A DNA stretch of 64,000 nucleotides from Eleginops maclovinus (GCF_036324505.1 NC_086360.1:19832261-19896260), one strand, 5' to 3'; shown: positions 38,092 to 50,097, counted from the first letter of the stretch. The notes: generated by a model from the sequence alone, not told the origin. Numbers and translations: made by a program.

Positions 38092-40560
38092 TCAAATAAG
38101 CTGCTTATCAAGTAATAACAATTCTTTTTCTATCTTCCTCATCTTCAATGCTCTGTATGCCATCTGCTGGTCCCGGTTCTCCATCTCCTTCTTGAGGTAG
38201 CTGCAGTAAAGCGATCTTATGTCTTCTGTATGCCTCTGAAAGCAAAAAGAAACAACACATGTGCTCATACTGGTTTTTGTTTTCTTAAACTCTTATCATA
38301 CCAAAGCCCAATATTCAAAGTCAAAGTCCACTTTATTGTCAAAGTTTCCACACGTGTTATACATACAGAAAATTGAAATACCGTTTCTGGCAGTCCCACA
38401 GTGCAAATATAAAAGAACATAAAACATAAAAAGATAAGAGCGTAGAAAAAAAAGGGGGGGGGGGGAACTAAGTAATATATACATATGTTCGACACAATCA
38501 ACACAGTTTGACGGTAGTGCAAGTAGTTCTATAGTGCAAAAAATACTTTGTGCAAAGTACATTTTCAGTAGCAGCGGAGAATAGAAAGTGACTGGTGCTG
38601 GATGAGGGACGGGTGTGTGAGGGAGGGGGATTCATGTCCTGGTACATTTCCATTGAGGCTGTGGGGAAAGGTGGGTGGGACGGAGGGCGGAGAGCTCAGG
38701 GGAGAGATGGTAGAGGGAGATGAGAGAGGGGGAGAGAGAGGGAGGGGGATTGACACTTAACTCACCTCTGCTCTTCTGCCACCACCTATAGCACACGCTG
38801 AGTTTGCCCTCTCCTGGAAGCTGCTTTTATGCAAATCCTATAAGAAGAACAAACATTAAGAAGCAGAAGTAGAATTTACTCAAGTACTGTAATTGTACAA
38901 ATTTGAGCCTGATCCTGTCGTGCCACTTTTCTTGCAATATCTCAAATGTGGGTTGTGGGAATTAATCCATAACGATAAAAATCATTATTACTAGTTCTGT
39001 AAAACATGGTTAAAAATGCTTCACCTCAGCAAACAACAGTACAATCCTGCTTGTATACTAATGTATGAGTAATGATAATCTTATGGTGACAATTTTTTAC
39101 TCTTTAATTTTCTTTAAGCTCATTACATTGATTTTACTTACAAGCTTTAACTTCAGTAACATCTTCAGTGTAGAACTTTAACTTGTCACAGTGTGGCAGA
39201 AGTAGTTTAACTCTAATTTGGTATCTGAAAACTTCTTTCACTAATGTGATGTCAACATGTTTAGAAACACTTACCCCTTCAAACTGAGAGTCACTGACGT
39301 CGGTCTCATCACTGCTCAGACTCTCTGGTTCTGTCTTAGTTATGGGCAGCAGGAGGACAGGATGGCCTGAGACTGCAGGGGTGGGCCACAATATAGAGTT
39401 AGATAATAGAAAATACTTAGCAAGTTTTAATCAGACATTATGTATACTTACCACTGATAAAAGAGCTTTCAGACCCCGTCAGTGGCTCAATAAAGGCACC
39501 CCCAGGAAGAACCTCCACTCTCAGACGCCCGTCTTTGTGCAGCAGCTCGTCCTCCTCGGCAGAGGTCAGTGAAGGGGTCCCTGAACCCCCCTCGTTCCTC
39601 AGCACCTCCACCTGTCTTCTTTTTGCTTTAGAAGAAAAATTTGAGAGGCAAAACCCCTGGTGGAAGAAGTACTAAGACTTTTACTTTGGTTAAATTACTA
39701 GCGCTTTAAGTATTCCTACTACTAGTAAAAAATACTGCATTTAAAGCCATACTCAAGTCAAGTATAATCAGCCAAATGTCCTTAAAACGCAAGTAAACTG
39801 TTTCTTATTAGTGTTTTACTATAATATAAGATTCCTCTGGGTTAGTTTTCCTATACAGATATATATAAACATTGCTGTATTCTTATTGTAGGTGTTTAGG
39901 GATGTGCTCATTTGAACTAATTTATACAATGTTGGTAAGTTAAATCTGCTACAATGCATCATATACGGGATAACATAAACATTGTTGATGTAGACTTGCA
40001 ATAAAGTTACCTGTTTGCACAATATTCTTATGTTTAACTTTCACTTGCTGCCACGTTCTTTTGTAGCCACTGTCCGAAACCCTAAGAAGTCATAAAAAAT
40101 AAGAAAAGAGATTATATATTGTTGGAAAGCTGAAGTACGAAGACTAATATTTCCAATTAAACTCATTCATTCAACCAATTATTTTATAAATATAGACAAC
40201 AGAAGAGAATGAAAATAAATAAAGTGAAATCAATAAAATGATTAACCCATTTCGACAGTTATGTCTTACATGTTTATTTTATCAGCAATTCTCTGCCAGG
40301 CTTCCTCTCTCAGTTTGGAGGCGCTGGTGGTGTTAGATTTTGCTGTCAGTATTTCTCTCTCTTCTTCATACAACTTCAAGATTAGTTCCTGCTCTTTGGA
40401 GCTGAAAAAATGTGCCCTCTCGTTTTTTCTCATCATGGAATCTGTAAGAAAAACACATACACAAAGGAAGTGTGAAAATGCATTCAAGAGAGTAAAAATA
40501 TTATTATTTATATAAAGTTTGTGATGCCATGGGATGATCCTCACCTATTTCTGTGTTCAT
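38092..40560 (-). CDS. Myb/SANT-like DNA-binding domain protein
   Basis: Probable nuclear DNA-binding protein of the MSANTD/NAIF1-like group; the exact orthologue is not recognised. Seven exons join in phase: 40560-40545, 40441-40270, 40081-40011, 39625-39452, 39372-39275, 38837-38766 and 38235-38092, giving 248 residues. Residues 5-85 form the Myb/SANT-like trihelix: FFSSKEQELILKLYEEERE, LREEAWQRIADKIN and GYKRTWQQVKVKHKNI, with the usual aromatic spacing. The middle is acidic and Ser-rich (SSDETDVSDSQFEG). The C-terminus is a charged predicted coiled coil (YLKKEMENRDQQMAYRALKM, then RKIEKELLLLDKQL), the usual dimerisation part of these proteins. Such genes often derive from domesticated Harbinger-transposon Myb proteins (family knowledge). 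Two CACGTG boxes lie upstream. Likely poly(A) signal (reverse strand) at 38021-38026. Confidence 0.8.
38324..38570. repeat. Retroelement-tail-like dispersed repeat in an intron
   Basis: 'aaagtccactttattgtcaa' followed by 'ttccacacgtgttatacata' and repeated 'agtgcaa' words matches a sequence met very often in teleost introns (consensus 'tcaactttattgtcaatttc...'). It includes a G-run at about 38453-38465. The overlapping minus frames of 85-88 codons are thus not genes. Family assignment is uncertain. Confidence 0.45.
38640..38755. repeat. Purine-rich GA/GGGA low-complexity tract
   Basis: Over 100 bases made almost only of G and A on the plus strand (runs of gggaga, gagagg and gggagg), lying in the last intron of the Myb/SANT gene. 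Simple-sequence DNA; the Ser/Pro frame on the minus strand is its translation and not a gene. Confidence 0.6.
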
Positions 40561-40855
40561 GGATCGTGATTCGGTTTTCGATTGCTCTCCCCTTTGAGAC
40601 TGAGCGGATACGCGCAGTTATCCGAGATGTTTCAATGCTAGATTTAGTAATCAAATCGTAACCATGTTCTAAACCTACGGTGATTAAAAGGAACAAATCC
40701 GATCCTATTAAAGGCGACAGTTCGTCAAAGCACTATTAACATTATTAAATAAGCGTCAAAAGGACGGAAAAAGGGGAAAGATAACCCGAGTTATGAAGCT
40801 GGATATCTGCGAGCTTTGTTAACCCAGGATTTTCTAATTCGGCTTAACGCGCGTT

Positions 40856-40896
40856 CACGTGAAAGAGGTGGAGTGTAAAAAAGGGCCAGTCACGTG
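40856..40896. promoter_or_regulatory. Two CACGTG E-boxes upstream of the Myb/SANT gene
   Basis: CACGTG occurs at 40856-40861 (TTCACGTGAA) and 40891-40896 (GTCACGTGAA), about 300-340 bases upstream of the start codon at 40560. These are consensus sites for USF/MITF/TFE bHLH-Zip factors. Use in vivo is unproven. Confidence 0.3.
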
Positions 40897-41640
40897 AAGC
40901 AGGGACATTCAAGTGCTGCAGATGTAAATGAGTTTTTAGCTATAATCTGGCATATAGCAGTTCTTCTCTTTAAAAGTAATGTATTTGTATGCATGGTCCT
41001 TGTTCAAGATATATAATAATGTCATTAAAATGTCAACATGTCAGTTGTGAAAATAATGTATGGTTTTCCTTTATATACAACATAGTTTATGTATAAGAGA
41101 ATTCATATTGCCCCGAGTTGCACAATCCACAAATGTTACTCCACTGTTTTTTGTTTTTTTTGGGGGGGGGATTACACATTTGTTAATGAGCTGATATATA
41201 ATTAATTGTGTAATTATGTTAAGTAATTTCTGTTTTTTAAATCTAAAAAGGATGAGAATTATCACATCACTGTAATGCATTTATTTTGGAATGATGGCGT
41301 GAAATCCCGTGTGGGTGAACCTAGTTTCTACAGGTTCAGTAAATAGTACAGAAGTCAAAAAGGAGATTGAAAAAAGGGAAAGTGTTACAACACCAAACAA
41401 AGGCTTCCTGATTATGTCCGGTTTATATCATTGTAAAGTACATTTATTTTGGTTTTGTGCTGAAGAAAAAAGACGTTTATCACCTTAGACTTATGGGGAC
41501 TGGGATGGGCATCATACAGTATTTTCTGCATAGACCAAATTATAAATCTACAAAGCAATGGGGATGAAAGACTTGTTAGTTGAGGCCTTAACACTACATC
41601 AACACAAACATGACATAAGACAGGAATTGAGGTAATAATA
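40897..41640. other. Intergenic region between the Myb/SANT gene and cox6a1 3' end
   Basis: AT-rich. Holds a T/G homopolymer pair around 41147-41169 and no supported gene. The minus frames at 41071-41280 and 41412-41594 have no domain or splice context. Confidence 0.4.
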
Positions 41641-41851
41641 GTTACTTTATTAATGTTGATTCAGTATCAGTCTGACATTTTGTTTAATGGTCCAGAGTAA
41701 AATTAACTGTTGGTTCGGGTGCCCCATGTTGAGAGCACAGAGGTAAAGACAACCAAAGAAGAAGAGTAAACTGAGAGTGGAAGTGTGGTCCAGTAACAAA
41801 CGCTGAGGGATGTATGGTCCCCGGGAGAGTTATGAGGTCTGAAGTGAGGGT

Positions 41852-43968
41852 TTACTCGTCGTTGCCCTCATAGCCGTTAGGAAGGGCATTCAACTCTGTG
41901 TTGTGGAAAAGGGATTTGCTGCCATCTCCCCAGGGGAAACGCTGCAAGAAAACAAATTGAGATAATAAATACATTAAGTTAAAAATATTGTTGAACGTGG
42001 TGTCATATCCACACTCTACACATCTGATGTACAGTGTATATAGCATATGTCTAATGTATTATCTAGAATACTTTATTATATCTATATGCTACCCATACTG
42101 TTCTTTATATCTCACCATTTATTTACAGAGGTATAAGAAGTACTCTTATGTTATCCTTAAGTAAAACTACAAAAGTATTGGCATTAAAATAGACTTTAGG
42201 ACCAAAAGTAAAATAAATTGTTAAGCACAATGGCTCATTTCAATTTAGTACATTTCTTATCGTAATTATTGATGCATTAATGTGTTCATCACAGCTGGTA
42301 AAGGTGGAGCTAAATGTATTTTTTATACATATTTGAGCTTTGATTTTCACGAGTTTAATTCATATTAGCTAATAATCTGACCCATAAATAGTGGAGAGAA
42401 AGAACAATATCGGCATCCAAAACATAGAGTAGAAGTATAAAAGCGTCATAATATGAAAGACTACAGTTAATGTACGTCATTAAATTCCACCACCTTTCAT
42501 TTCTATACATGTGAAACATACACTGCACTACCGCTTTTAACTGGTTAGATGCTAAACTGCATATTGATCTCTCAGTAGTTTTACCCTGTACAATGACAAA
42601 TAAAGGACCTTCTAAAATGTTTTTGGTTTTTTTTTAAAGTTACAGAGGCAGACCTTGGTGCGAATGCGGAGGTGGGAATAAGGGACGAACTCAGGCTGTT
42701 CATGGTGCAAGGCATGTTGCTGCATTTTCAGGTACATGTTCAACATGCACACAGCAACACCCGGGAGTGCGACAACAAAAGTGACGATCTTCCATGTCCT
42801 TGCTGGAAGACAAAAAGACAATAATAATTAGATTGATCAAATATAGCAGTTATAAGTGTGACCATACTGAAACTGCTGAACGAATGTGCTTTGGAAACAA
42901 TAAAAAATGAAGGTTCAGTAAATTGTTTCTGCAACCACCAAGTTTAACGTTGTGAAATGTAAAGACAACCTATTGTTGGTTAGGAAACCGTACGCTATTA
43001 CCCCTAATGTGTGCTTTTTACAATAACTAAAGTGTTGAAAGCTTAAATGTATAGAAGCTACTAACAGAAAAAATATAAGGTGTTTTTTTTTGTTCTGCAA
43101 AAAAATACACTGCATAAGCTTAAGCTTCATTTTGGACAAGTTGACAGTTATATTTCGTTAAAAAAGATATTGTTATTTGTTAAGTGCTATTTGATGATCA
43201 TGTATGTCACGGGCAACATCTCAGCATCTTATATTATAGCGTGCCAACAACTATTACCCAAGGTGAGTCTAACTAGCTGAGTATTATAATATGTGATAAT
43301 GAGTACATAACGTTTTGGTTTTTTCACAATATTATCAAAAATAATATAAAGGCATAATATTAATATGTAAAAGTCGTTACTGAACTTGTGTTTTGTGTAA
43401 ACACATATTTCCTTAATCCCATTTCTTTTTTTACTTTACCTACTACAGCTCAAAACCTCTGCAACAACTAGTTCACCTTAACAATTGTTCCATCCCTTTA
43501 GATATCTGTTAACTGTTTTTGTAAAACTTGATACAAGCTGGGGAAATAAAGATAACCTTAGACAGTTACGAATCTCCAATGACCTGAAGTTTCACTGTTG
43601 TTGCTCTTTAGCTTCAGGACGTAGCTTTACATATTCACATCTCCATTTCTGTGGAAAGTATTTAGTACATTATTTAGGAAGGAGGCAGGCTAAAAATGAC
43701 CACGTTTCAGGTTAGAAATCTTATGTCTTGGGCATTTCCGCTCAAGGATGTTGTGCTAATGCTAATGCTAAACAAGCTAACGTTAGCCCAGCAAGGTCAC
43801 TGTCAGTTGGCGTTACAAGAAATGACATTGAATAAAAACAGATTATTAAAAAGAGGAGATTCACTTACCTGCCTGCTCGCCGTGTCCTTCAGCTGTAGCA
43901 GAAAGCTGACGCCGGCTCTGGGTCAGAGAAGACTTGAGCAAAGCCTGAGACAAACGTCCGAGAGCCAT
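41852..43968 (-). CDS. cox6a1: Cytochrome c oxidase subunit 6A, liver/ubiquitous type
   Basis: Nuclear-encoded accessory subunit of respiratory complex IV in the mitochondrial inner membrane; stabilises the dimer and is an ATP/ADP regulatory site (family knowledge). Three exons: 43968-43869, 42802-42654 and 41941-41852, giving 112 residues. Residues 1-33 are Arg/Ser/Leu-rich ([12 protein letters not shown]), a mitochondrial presequence. One transmembrane helix follows ([20 protein letters not shown]). The C-terminal region faces the intermembrane space: [19 protein letters not shown], then [17 protein letters not shown], a hallmark of COX6A. Assigned to the A1 paralogue by neighbourhood (MSI1 and PLA2G1B are near COX6A1 on human 12q24). 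Likely poly(A) signal (reverse strand) at 41646-41651. Intron 1 holds part of the repeat load. Confidence 0.93.
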
Positions 43969-44019
43969 TTTCCTTTTAATGAGACGAAGAGAGACCGGAA
44001 GAGATATGTACAGAAGGGT

Positions 44020-44057
44020 CACGTGGAGGCCCGACAGCGCTACTGGGCGACCACGTG
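44020..44057. promoter_or_regulatory. cox6a1: Two CACGTG E-boxes in the cox6a1 promoter
   Basis: CACGTG at 44020-44025 (GGTCACGTGG) and 44052-44057 (GACCACGTGG), 50-90 bases upstream of the start codon at 43968. Position and pairing suggest USF/bHLH-Zip control, common in housekeeping mitochondrial genes. Inference only. Confidence 0.35.
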
Positions 44058-44339
44058 GTGAAACTGTGAACTACAGAGACTCAGGGGGAAAACTACAAAC
44101 TCCAGAGCCCTTTTTCATTTCTCAATTTTCGCCTCCTGAAGATGATGGCCACATAAAGGAGTTAGCGTAATGAGAAAATAGTGGGACATTCTTAAAAAAG
44201 GCAGACATTTGAAAAACAGGTAGACTTTTTAGGCAAAAGTGATAACTTTGAAAAAATAATTGGACATCTTTTAAAGTCGACATTTAGAAAATAATTCACC
44301 TTTAATTATGTGTTTTGTTTCAGTTAGTAAAGCTGTTAA

Positions 44340-44480
44340 ATAAATACAGTGGTGTGAAAGTACAATCTTTGCATATGGAATTCAGTGGAGTAGAAGTATA
44401 CACTAGCATCAAACTTCAAATATGTCCAAATAGTACTTAAGTGCAATACTTGAGTAAAGGTACTTAGTGACTTTCCCCCA
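44340..44480. repeat. Copy of the 'ACTTGAGTAAAGGTACTTAG' repeat
   Basis: 'gtggtgtgaaagtaca' to 'aatacttgagtaaaggtact' and then 'tagtgactttccccca'. The end of the segment is close to the reverse complement of its start (ggtggaaagtaact-like), which suggests short terminal inverted repeats. Same family as 34770-35240. Confidence 0.5.
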
Positions 44481-45337
44481 CTGCTCATAGATTCATGGGA
44501 TTTCAACCTGAAATTATGTGAGAACTGTCTGAGATGCATTGTTGCAGGAGCCTGGGATTTAGAATGTTCATTGCCAAAACAAAGCTGTAGCTTATCGTGT
44601 ATATGAAGATAAAGCCTTTGTATCTTTGAATCTTGTAAAAAGTGTAGCTTAAATAAAAACTATATTGGGGTCAGGCAGAAGTTAATGAAATAAGAGGAAT
44701 ATTTTTTTATTGAGAATTACTAGACTGTTCAGTAATGCTTCACTAACAAACGATTTTGACTTTATTCTTGTTGTTTCAACTTAATTCTCTTGACGTAATT
44801 CTAAAAATTTGTATTTTGACTGTATTGTTAACATTTCGACTTAATCCTGGCTATGTTATTTTTACTTCATTCTCTAATTTTCTTTCTTTTTCTTTGGAAA
44901 TGTAATGATAGTTACCGTTGAGTTTAATAAAATCAAATAAAATGTGTGACATCACCAGAGGTAGGCCTACAAGGACAAATGCAAAATAAACTGAATAGAA
45001 AAGGAACCTTAAAAATAATTCTTAAAAATTTTTTTTTTTTTAAACAAGCATTATGTTACGTGTACTTTAAACAAAGTGAAGCATAAAACTGTTAAACAAA
45101 TACGTGCTCAATAATTGAAACATGCAAATATACCAAGAGAGAAATGAATGTGTGCAGTGTTTGACAAAGTTTTTTTATCACCTAAATTATATTTTCCCCA
45201 AAAACAAAACTGTGCATTTTGGGTAAAAGACTTACATTTTATAGGGGACAGAGCAAAGTCTTACGTCCTGTGTTTGATTTTTGGATAGTAGATAGAAGTA
45301 TTCCTCTTTAAAAGGGAGGACTTTGTTTGATTTCATG
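44481..45337. other. Intergenic region upstream of the C-type lectin
   Basis: AT-rich, no gene seen. A T-run lies at about 45031-45041. A TATA-like 'tttaaaag' at 45307-45314 is placed correctly for the lectin transcript. Confidence 0.4.
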
Positions 45338-45382
45338 GTCAGAGTCCAACAGTGAGCTCTAGAGAGATTTTGTCTGATGAAG
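45307..45382 (+). promoter_or_regulatory. Putative promoter and non-coding first exon of the lectin
   Basis: A TATA-like tttaaaag at 45307-45314 is followed, about 70 bases on, by a consensus donor (gatgaag|gtaagc at 45383). The coding exon begins just after an acceptor at 45884. A short 5' UTR exon of about 45 bases ending at 45382 is inferred. Confidence 0.4.
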
Positions 45383-45886
45383 GTAAGCCTTAAATCTTTC
45401 GTTGTTTTTTGTTCTTGAAAGTACTTTGCGATAATTCATTTCAACATTCTTAAAAATCCACGACTGGATTATGTGAATTAATCACTGCACTATGTACAAA
45501 TAACACAAAGAATTAAAAACTTAAGAGTGAAGATATCAATAAAGACAAGACTTTGATAGCTTACATTTACAATACATGTACCTGTATGTATTTGAGCACG
45601 TTCGTTTATTATACAGTATATAATCGTGAATTTTATTTTATTCATCGAGCCTTTAATAGGTAACATACGGCTTAAAACAAACATGGAGTTTTAGGTGACC
45701 TCTCAAAAAATCTCAAAACGACTTCAGACTGAATATTTGTATTAACACTAACACATTAGTACATTTGATTTGAACTTTGTAATTACTGCAACATAGGTAG
45801 AAATATTAGGTTTTTTTATTCACTTCATTAGAAGTATTTAAAAAATATATATTTTTTCTGAAATATTCGGCTCCTTCTCTTCAGTA

Positions 45887-48573
45887 ATGGAGTCTCAGTA
45901 TCACCAGTTTGGTTCGTCTGGTAACAGCTCTGTCCATGGAGAGACACAACTGACTGCACAAACAGGTAAAATGTGTACATTTATTTTAATTTGTTTTAAA
46001 TAAAATGACATTAATCTATTAAAACCAATGTGTTGGTAGGTTTGAAGAGGATCCTGGTGTGGGTCCTCTATGGAGTCCTGGTGCTGCTGCTGCTAATCCT
46101 GCTCATGGTCACAGGGATAAAATGTAACATCTCCAGCTGATTCATTATTCATGTAGCTAATTTACACTCTTGTCTTATCGTGTAACTTTACTTGTTTGTG
46201 TCTTAAAGTCTCCCAACTAAACAAAGAAATCACTGATGTCAAACTCAACCTCAACAGAATCATCAACAGAGGAGCATCGTCATCGCCAAGTTCTGGTCAG
46301 GGAATGTTTTTCATGTCTTTATATGAGTTTCAGTAACTGAGAGAAATATAAAATCTTGGTGATTGTACATTTGATGAAGTTATTTTAAGTAAATAGCTTA
46401 TGTATAGATTACATGCCATCATGTCTTTATACTAAGGGACTTTAAAATACAGTTTGACCAGTGATCAGTGTGGAGTAAACTATCTTTTTTATTGGTTATT
46501 TTTAGGATTGTTCCACTTTATTTAAAAAGTAATGACAATATGGTCAGGGAGGGTTTTCCATGTTTAGATATAAAGGTCAGTTTGGGATGTAACTACATAA
46601 TTAAATTACAAAGAAATGTAAATAAAAAACAGTTAACAAGAAAAACCTTTGAGACTACAAAGGTGTTGGATGCATATTTTTCAAAAGGTAAAAAGGTTTT
46701 ATGTGGAATATCATGTCATGTTTTCCTGTTGATGTGGTCGAACTGTAATTCAATTCAATTTAGTTGCTTTTTAGCCTTATTTTCCAATTTAAAATACTTT
46801 TTATAAAAGTTATCAAATGTAATAAGTTACAGCACTTAGATTGAACAATTTAAATAGTTACTTATATTAATTTAACAAATTGTACAATCAATATGTAACC
46901 TATTACATTAAAGAGTGATGTTTAACAATGATAATGATGAATAATTGCTGCCTATGATTTAACTTTGTATTTTTCGGTTTCCAAAATAAAGGTGCAGCAA
47001 CTGTGCAGGACGTCGGTTTAACAAAACTTGTCCCAGTTCGAGGTAATCACTGCCTAAAAACAGATTTCAGGGTTGTTGTGGTTTTGAAATAAGATTTCTA
47101 CTACTATTCATCAAACCAGGAGCCTGCAAGGAAGGATGGGTGTCTTATGAGAGGAGCTGCTACAAGTTATCCATCAACTCACTGACCTGGAGCAAAGCGG
47201 AGGACCAATGTCGAGCACAGGGAGGACACCTGGTGGTTCTGAATAATGCAGAAGAACTGGTGAGGTTTTATTTATTTCAAGTGGACAAGCTTTCTTTTGT
47301 TTTGCTGATGTAATCTTTCACTAAATGGTGGAAGAATTACTTTTAATAAGTACAAGTAGATATACAATGGATTTAAAATACTCCATTATCATTTAAAATG
47401 CGTGGATACAAAATGTTTCTTAAAGGGGCCCTCATTTTCATGTTCCTATTTGTATTTTGTGCCTCTAATTTGACATGGTTACATGCGTTAATGTTCAAAA
47501 AGGTCTTTATTTATATAAAAGCTCCCATTTATGTTACTTTTTAAAATACTGGGTGGATAAGTACAGCACTGCATCAGATCACATAAGCATATCTTGTTTT
47601 TAAATATTTTGGAAGTGTTGAATAAGCGTAGTGAAGTACGACGTTAAAAAATGTAGTGGAGTAAAAGTATATTTGGAATAAATTGAAAGTAATTTAGAAA
47701 AGTACTTATTACTTGCGTACATTTACTTTGGTCCGTGCCACCAGGGACTGTTTGAATGTGCAAATATGGGCTCTGATAAGGAGCACAAAAACAGCAACGT
47801 ATTTCTCAAAAACAGCAAAGGCCTCAATTAACCTCTTGGTGTTTTTGTTTTGTGTTAATAGGATTACATTTCAAGAATTGTTGAAATCAAATACAATTAT
47901 TGGATTGGACTTGTGGAGCGAGGGAACGAGGGACACTGGAGCTGGGTGGATGGAACGGACATCAATTCAACCCCAAGGTAAGAGAAGCGTGTAGCAACAA
48001 AGGAGTAGGGGCAGTGAATACACAAACAAAGATATGTATCATCAGTGTACTTTAGTCAGGAACACAAGTCCTTTTTCTTTGAATATCTTTATTTTCAAAT
48101 GAATAAAGAATAAGTAACTGAATTACTAACTTGTCTTGTATACTCAACTCTACTTGTATGGGTTTTAATTCAATCTAATGTTAATAAGTAGGCCTGTATG
48201 ACAGATGAATCAGATATTAAGATTTACTTAATGCAATCGCTCTCATAAACTTTGACCTTAAAACATTGAAAGTAAAAACAAACTCCACTGCAAATTGATC
48301 TATTTCAATGTGAATTAGAAAAAGTTTGGAATGTTACCCGGCACCAGGCTGTGAATTTAGAATCATTGAGCGACACTATATAACATATATTTTGCCCTCC
48401 TTCCTCTGTTTGTGTTCAGTTTCTGGGATAATGGTCAGCCTGATGACTGGGACTTCAGAGAGAACGGAGAGGACTGTGGGCAGATTCACGCTTCTGTGAG
48501 TCGCAAACGCAAGATGTGGAACGACGCAGACTGCAGCCTGACGTATAAATACATCTGTGAGAGCAGAGTGTGA
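45887..48573 (+). CDS. Type II membrane C-type lectin, galactose-type (QPD)
   Basis: Cell-surface C-type lectin of the ASGR/CLEC4/CD209-like group; exact orthologue not recognised. Seven coding exons join in phase: 45887-45965, 46040-46123, 46209-46295, 46992-47042, 47120-47259, 47862-47977 and 48420-48573; 236 residues. A cytoplasmic tail of about 29 residues (with Tyr in SQYHQF) precedes one transmembrane helix (LVWVLYGVLVLLLLILLMV), then a short stalk, then the lectin domain from ACKEGW. Canonical marks: SCYKL, WSKAEDQC, GGHLVVL, WIGL, the Ca2+/sugar motif QPD (in GQPDDWD), ENGEDC, WNDADC and YKYICE. QPD rather than EPN predicts galactose/GalNAc preference (family rule). All six usual Cys are present. 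The stalk is short, with no long coiled coil. AATAAA is at 48713-48718. Dispersed repeats fill the intron 47325-47740. Confidence 0.88.
47325..47740. repeat. Composite of two teleost repeats in a lectin intron
   Basis: Left and right parts carry the 'gtacaag / aaaatactcc / gtagtggagtaaaagtata' words of the 34770-35240 family. In between, about 47421-47510, 'taaaggggccctcattttca' and 'catgcgttaatgttcaaaaa' match from memory a different, very common percomorph repeat. A related fragment begins near 53159 ('aaaggggccctattatggtt'). This looks like nested insertion. Confidence 0.45.
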
Positions 48574-49654
48574 GAGGCTCACTTTCAGAGGAGAGCGTTT
48601 GAAACATGGTGGTGGAGTTGCAAACAGGGTGTAGGTTTTGCAATTGGTTTGTTCCCATCAATTTGTGTATTTCTTTGTCTTTCATTTGTTTGCAATTGAT
48701 GACCACAATGAAAATAAATGTCTTTAGTAATGATGTAAAGAGCCATCCTCTAAGATTTCTTTTTCAATGCCTAATAAAAAACAAATCAAACACGACTGAT
48801 GGAAAGTATGTTTTTCCTGGAGTCCGCATAAAATAAAAGACATCGACAAAACCAAGTTAAATTGAAAAAAGTTTCTCCTTTTCATTATGTCACATCGACA
48901 GTATGTGGTTTAATCAAATACATGCATTATAATAATACATAAAAGTATCTATTAGTGCACAGTACTAATTGTTACAGACATGTGGAGAGGTAGGATCTCC
49001 CTGACCTGCCACACAGCGCAGTTAAAAGGCACTGTGGACACATTGAAGAAATCCCAGGCAAACCACAATCAAATCAACTGTCTCCTGATGATGAAAACCT
49101 ATTTGTGTTACTTGTAAATACTCACAGGCTTGGAGGCTCTGGATTAGGATGAGTGGGTCAGATTCATCTTGCAGGTAAAGATGTGTATAGCTATAGCCTT
49201 ACATTACCCTGTCATTTAGAGGTGGTCCTTTTTGGGCCAAAGGTCCTCTGTCTCTTACTCCACATTATGCAACATGTATGCAAGCAATGGGTGCCCCGTA
49301 ACAAATATATTTTCCTTTATTCAAAGTTTAAGTTAAAGTGTCAATAGCCAAAGTTATTTAACAATCAATAATTCATTACATTTTACATTTTACAATACAA
49401 TATATTATTTCCTTCTGTGTCAACACAACACACCCAGCGTCAGTAATGCAGTGGAAAGTCATGGGAACTCTAGCAAAAGGGCCAGCTATTTACACAGCTG
49501 TGTGTTGCAAGGTTATCTTAAATTAACCTTGTATTTAAAGAAGGAAAAGGAAAATTGAGTTTGGACGGAGTGAACAGAGAGAACCGATTAAATCATTTGA
49601 TCAGGAAATTGTACATATATCTCCAGGTTAACATGTGAGGGGAAAATAGGGCCT

Positions 49655-49689
<35 letters not shown>

Positions 49690-50050
49690 CTTTTTTCCCA
49701 CATGTGTTCCTTACACAGTAAATAGCTGGTTCTTTTGTGCTTATTTGCATTATACATTTTTTGTGTTTTTTTATTATCAGTCCATAAATCAGAAAAATAC
49801 TGAAATCAGTCATTACATGTCTTTAATATTTTGCCATGTGATTTGGAATAAACGTGTTCTGAAATGTTATGATGAGGCACTCTAATGCAAACTTTCTTGT
49901 AAGTCTTTGTCTGTACACTGGTCCGTACAGGTCTTACAGACTGATTATATGTATATATATACGTTTAGACTTTAGAAAGTTGTCAAGTAAGTCCTATTTA
50001 AAGCTCCCGCCTTCTTATCCCCTTCTCTATTTTTTTCTCACCTCCTGTCG
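48574..50050. other. Intergenic region between the lectin and pla2g1b
   Basis: Contains the lectin 3' UTR (AATAAA at 48713-48718), an AAT microsatellite at about 49657-49687 and AT-rich non-coding sequence. No other gene supported. Confidence 0.4.
49657..49687 (+). repeat. (AAT)n microsatellite
   Basis: About ten uninterrupted AAT units between the lectin and pla2g1b. Likely length-polymorphic. Confidence 0.85.
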
Positions 50051-50058
50051 TATAAATA
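50051..50058 (+). promoter_or_regulatory. pla2g1b: TATA box of pla2g1b
   Basis: A consensus tataaata lies 40 bases upstream of the start codon at 50098, predicting transcription start about 50080 and a very short 5' UTR. A TATA promoter fits a strongly expressed digestive-enzyme gene. Confidence 0.6.
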
Positions 50059-50097
50059 ACTGGCTGCTCCAAAATTGACGTTCCTCTGACTACAGCC

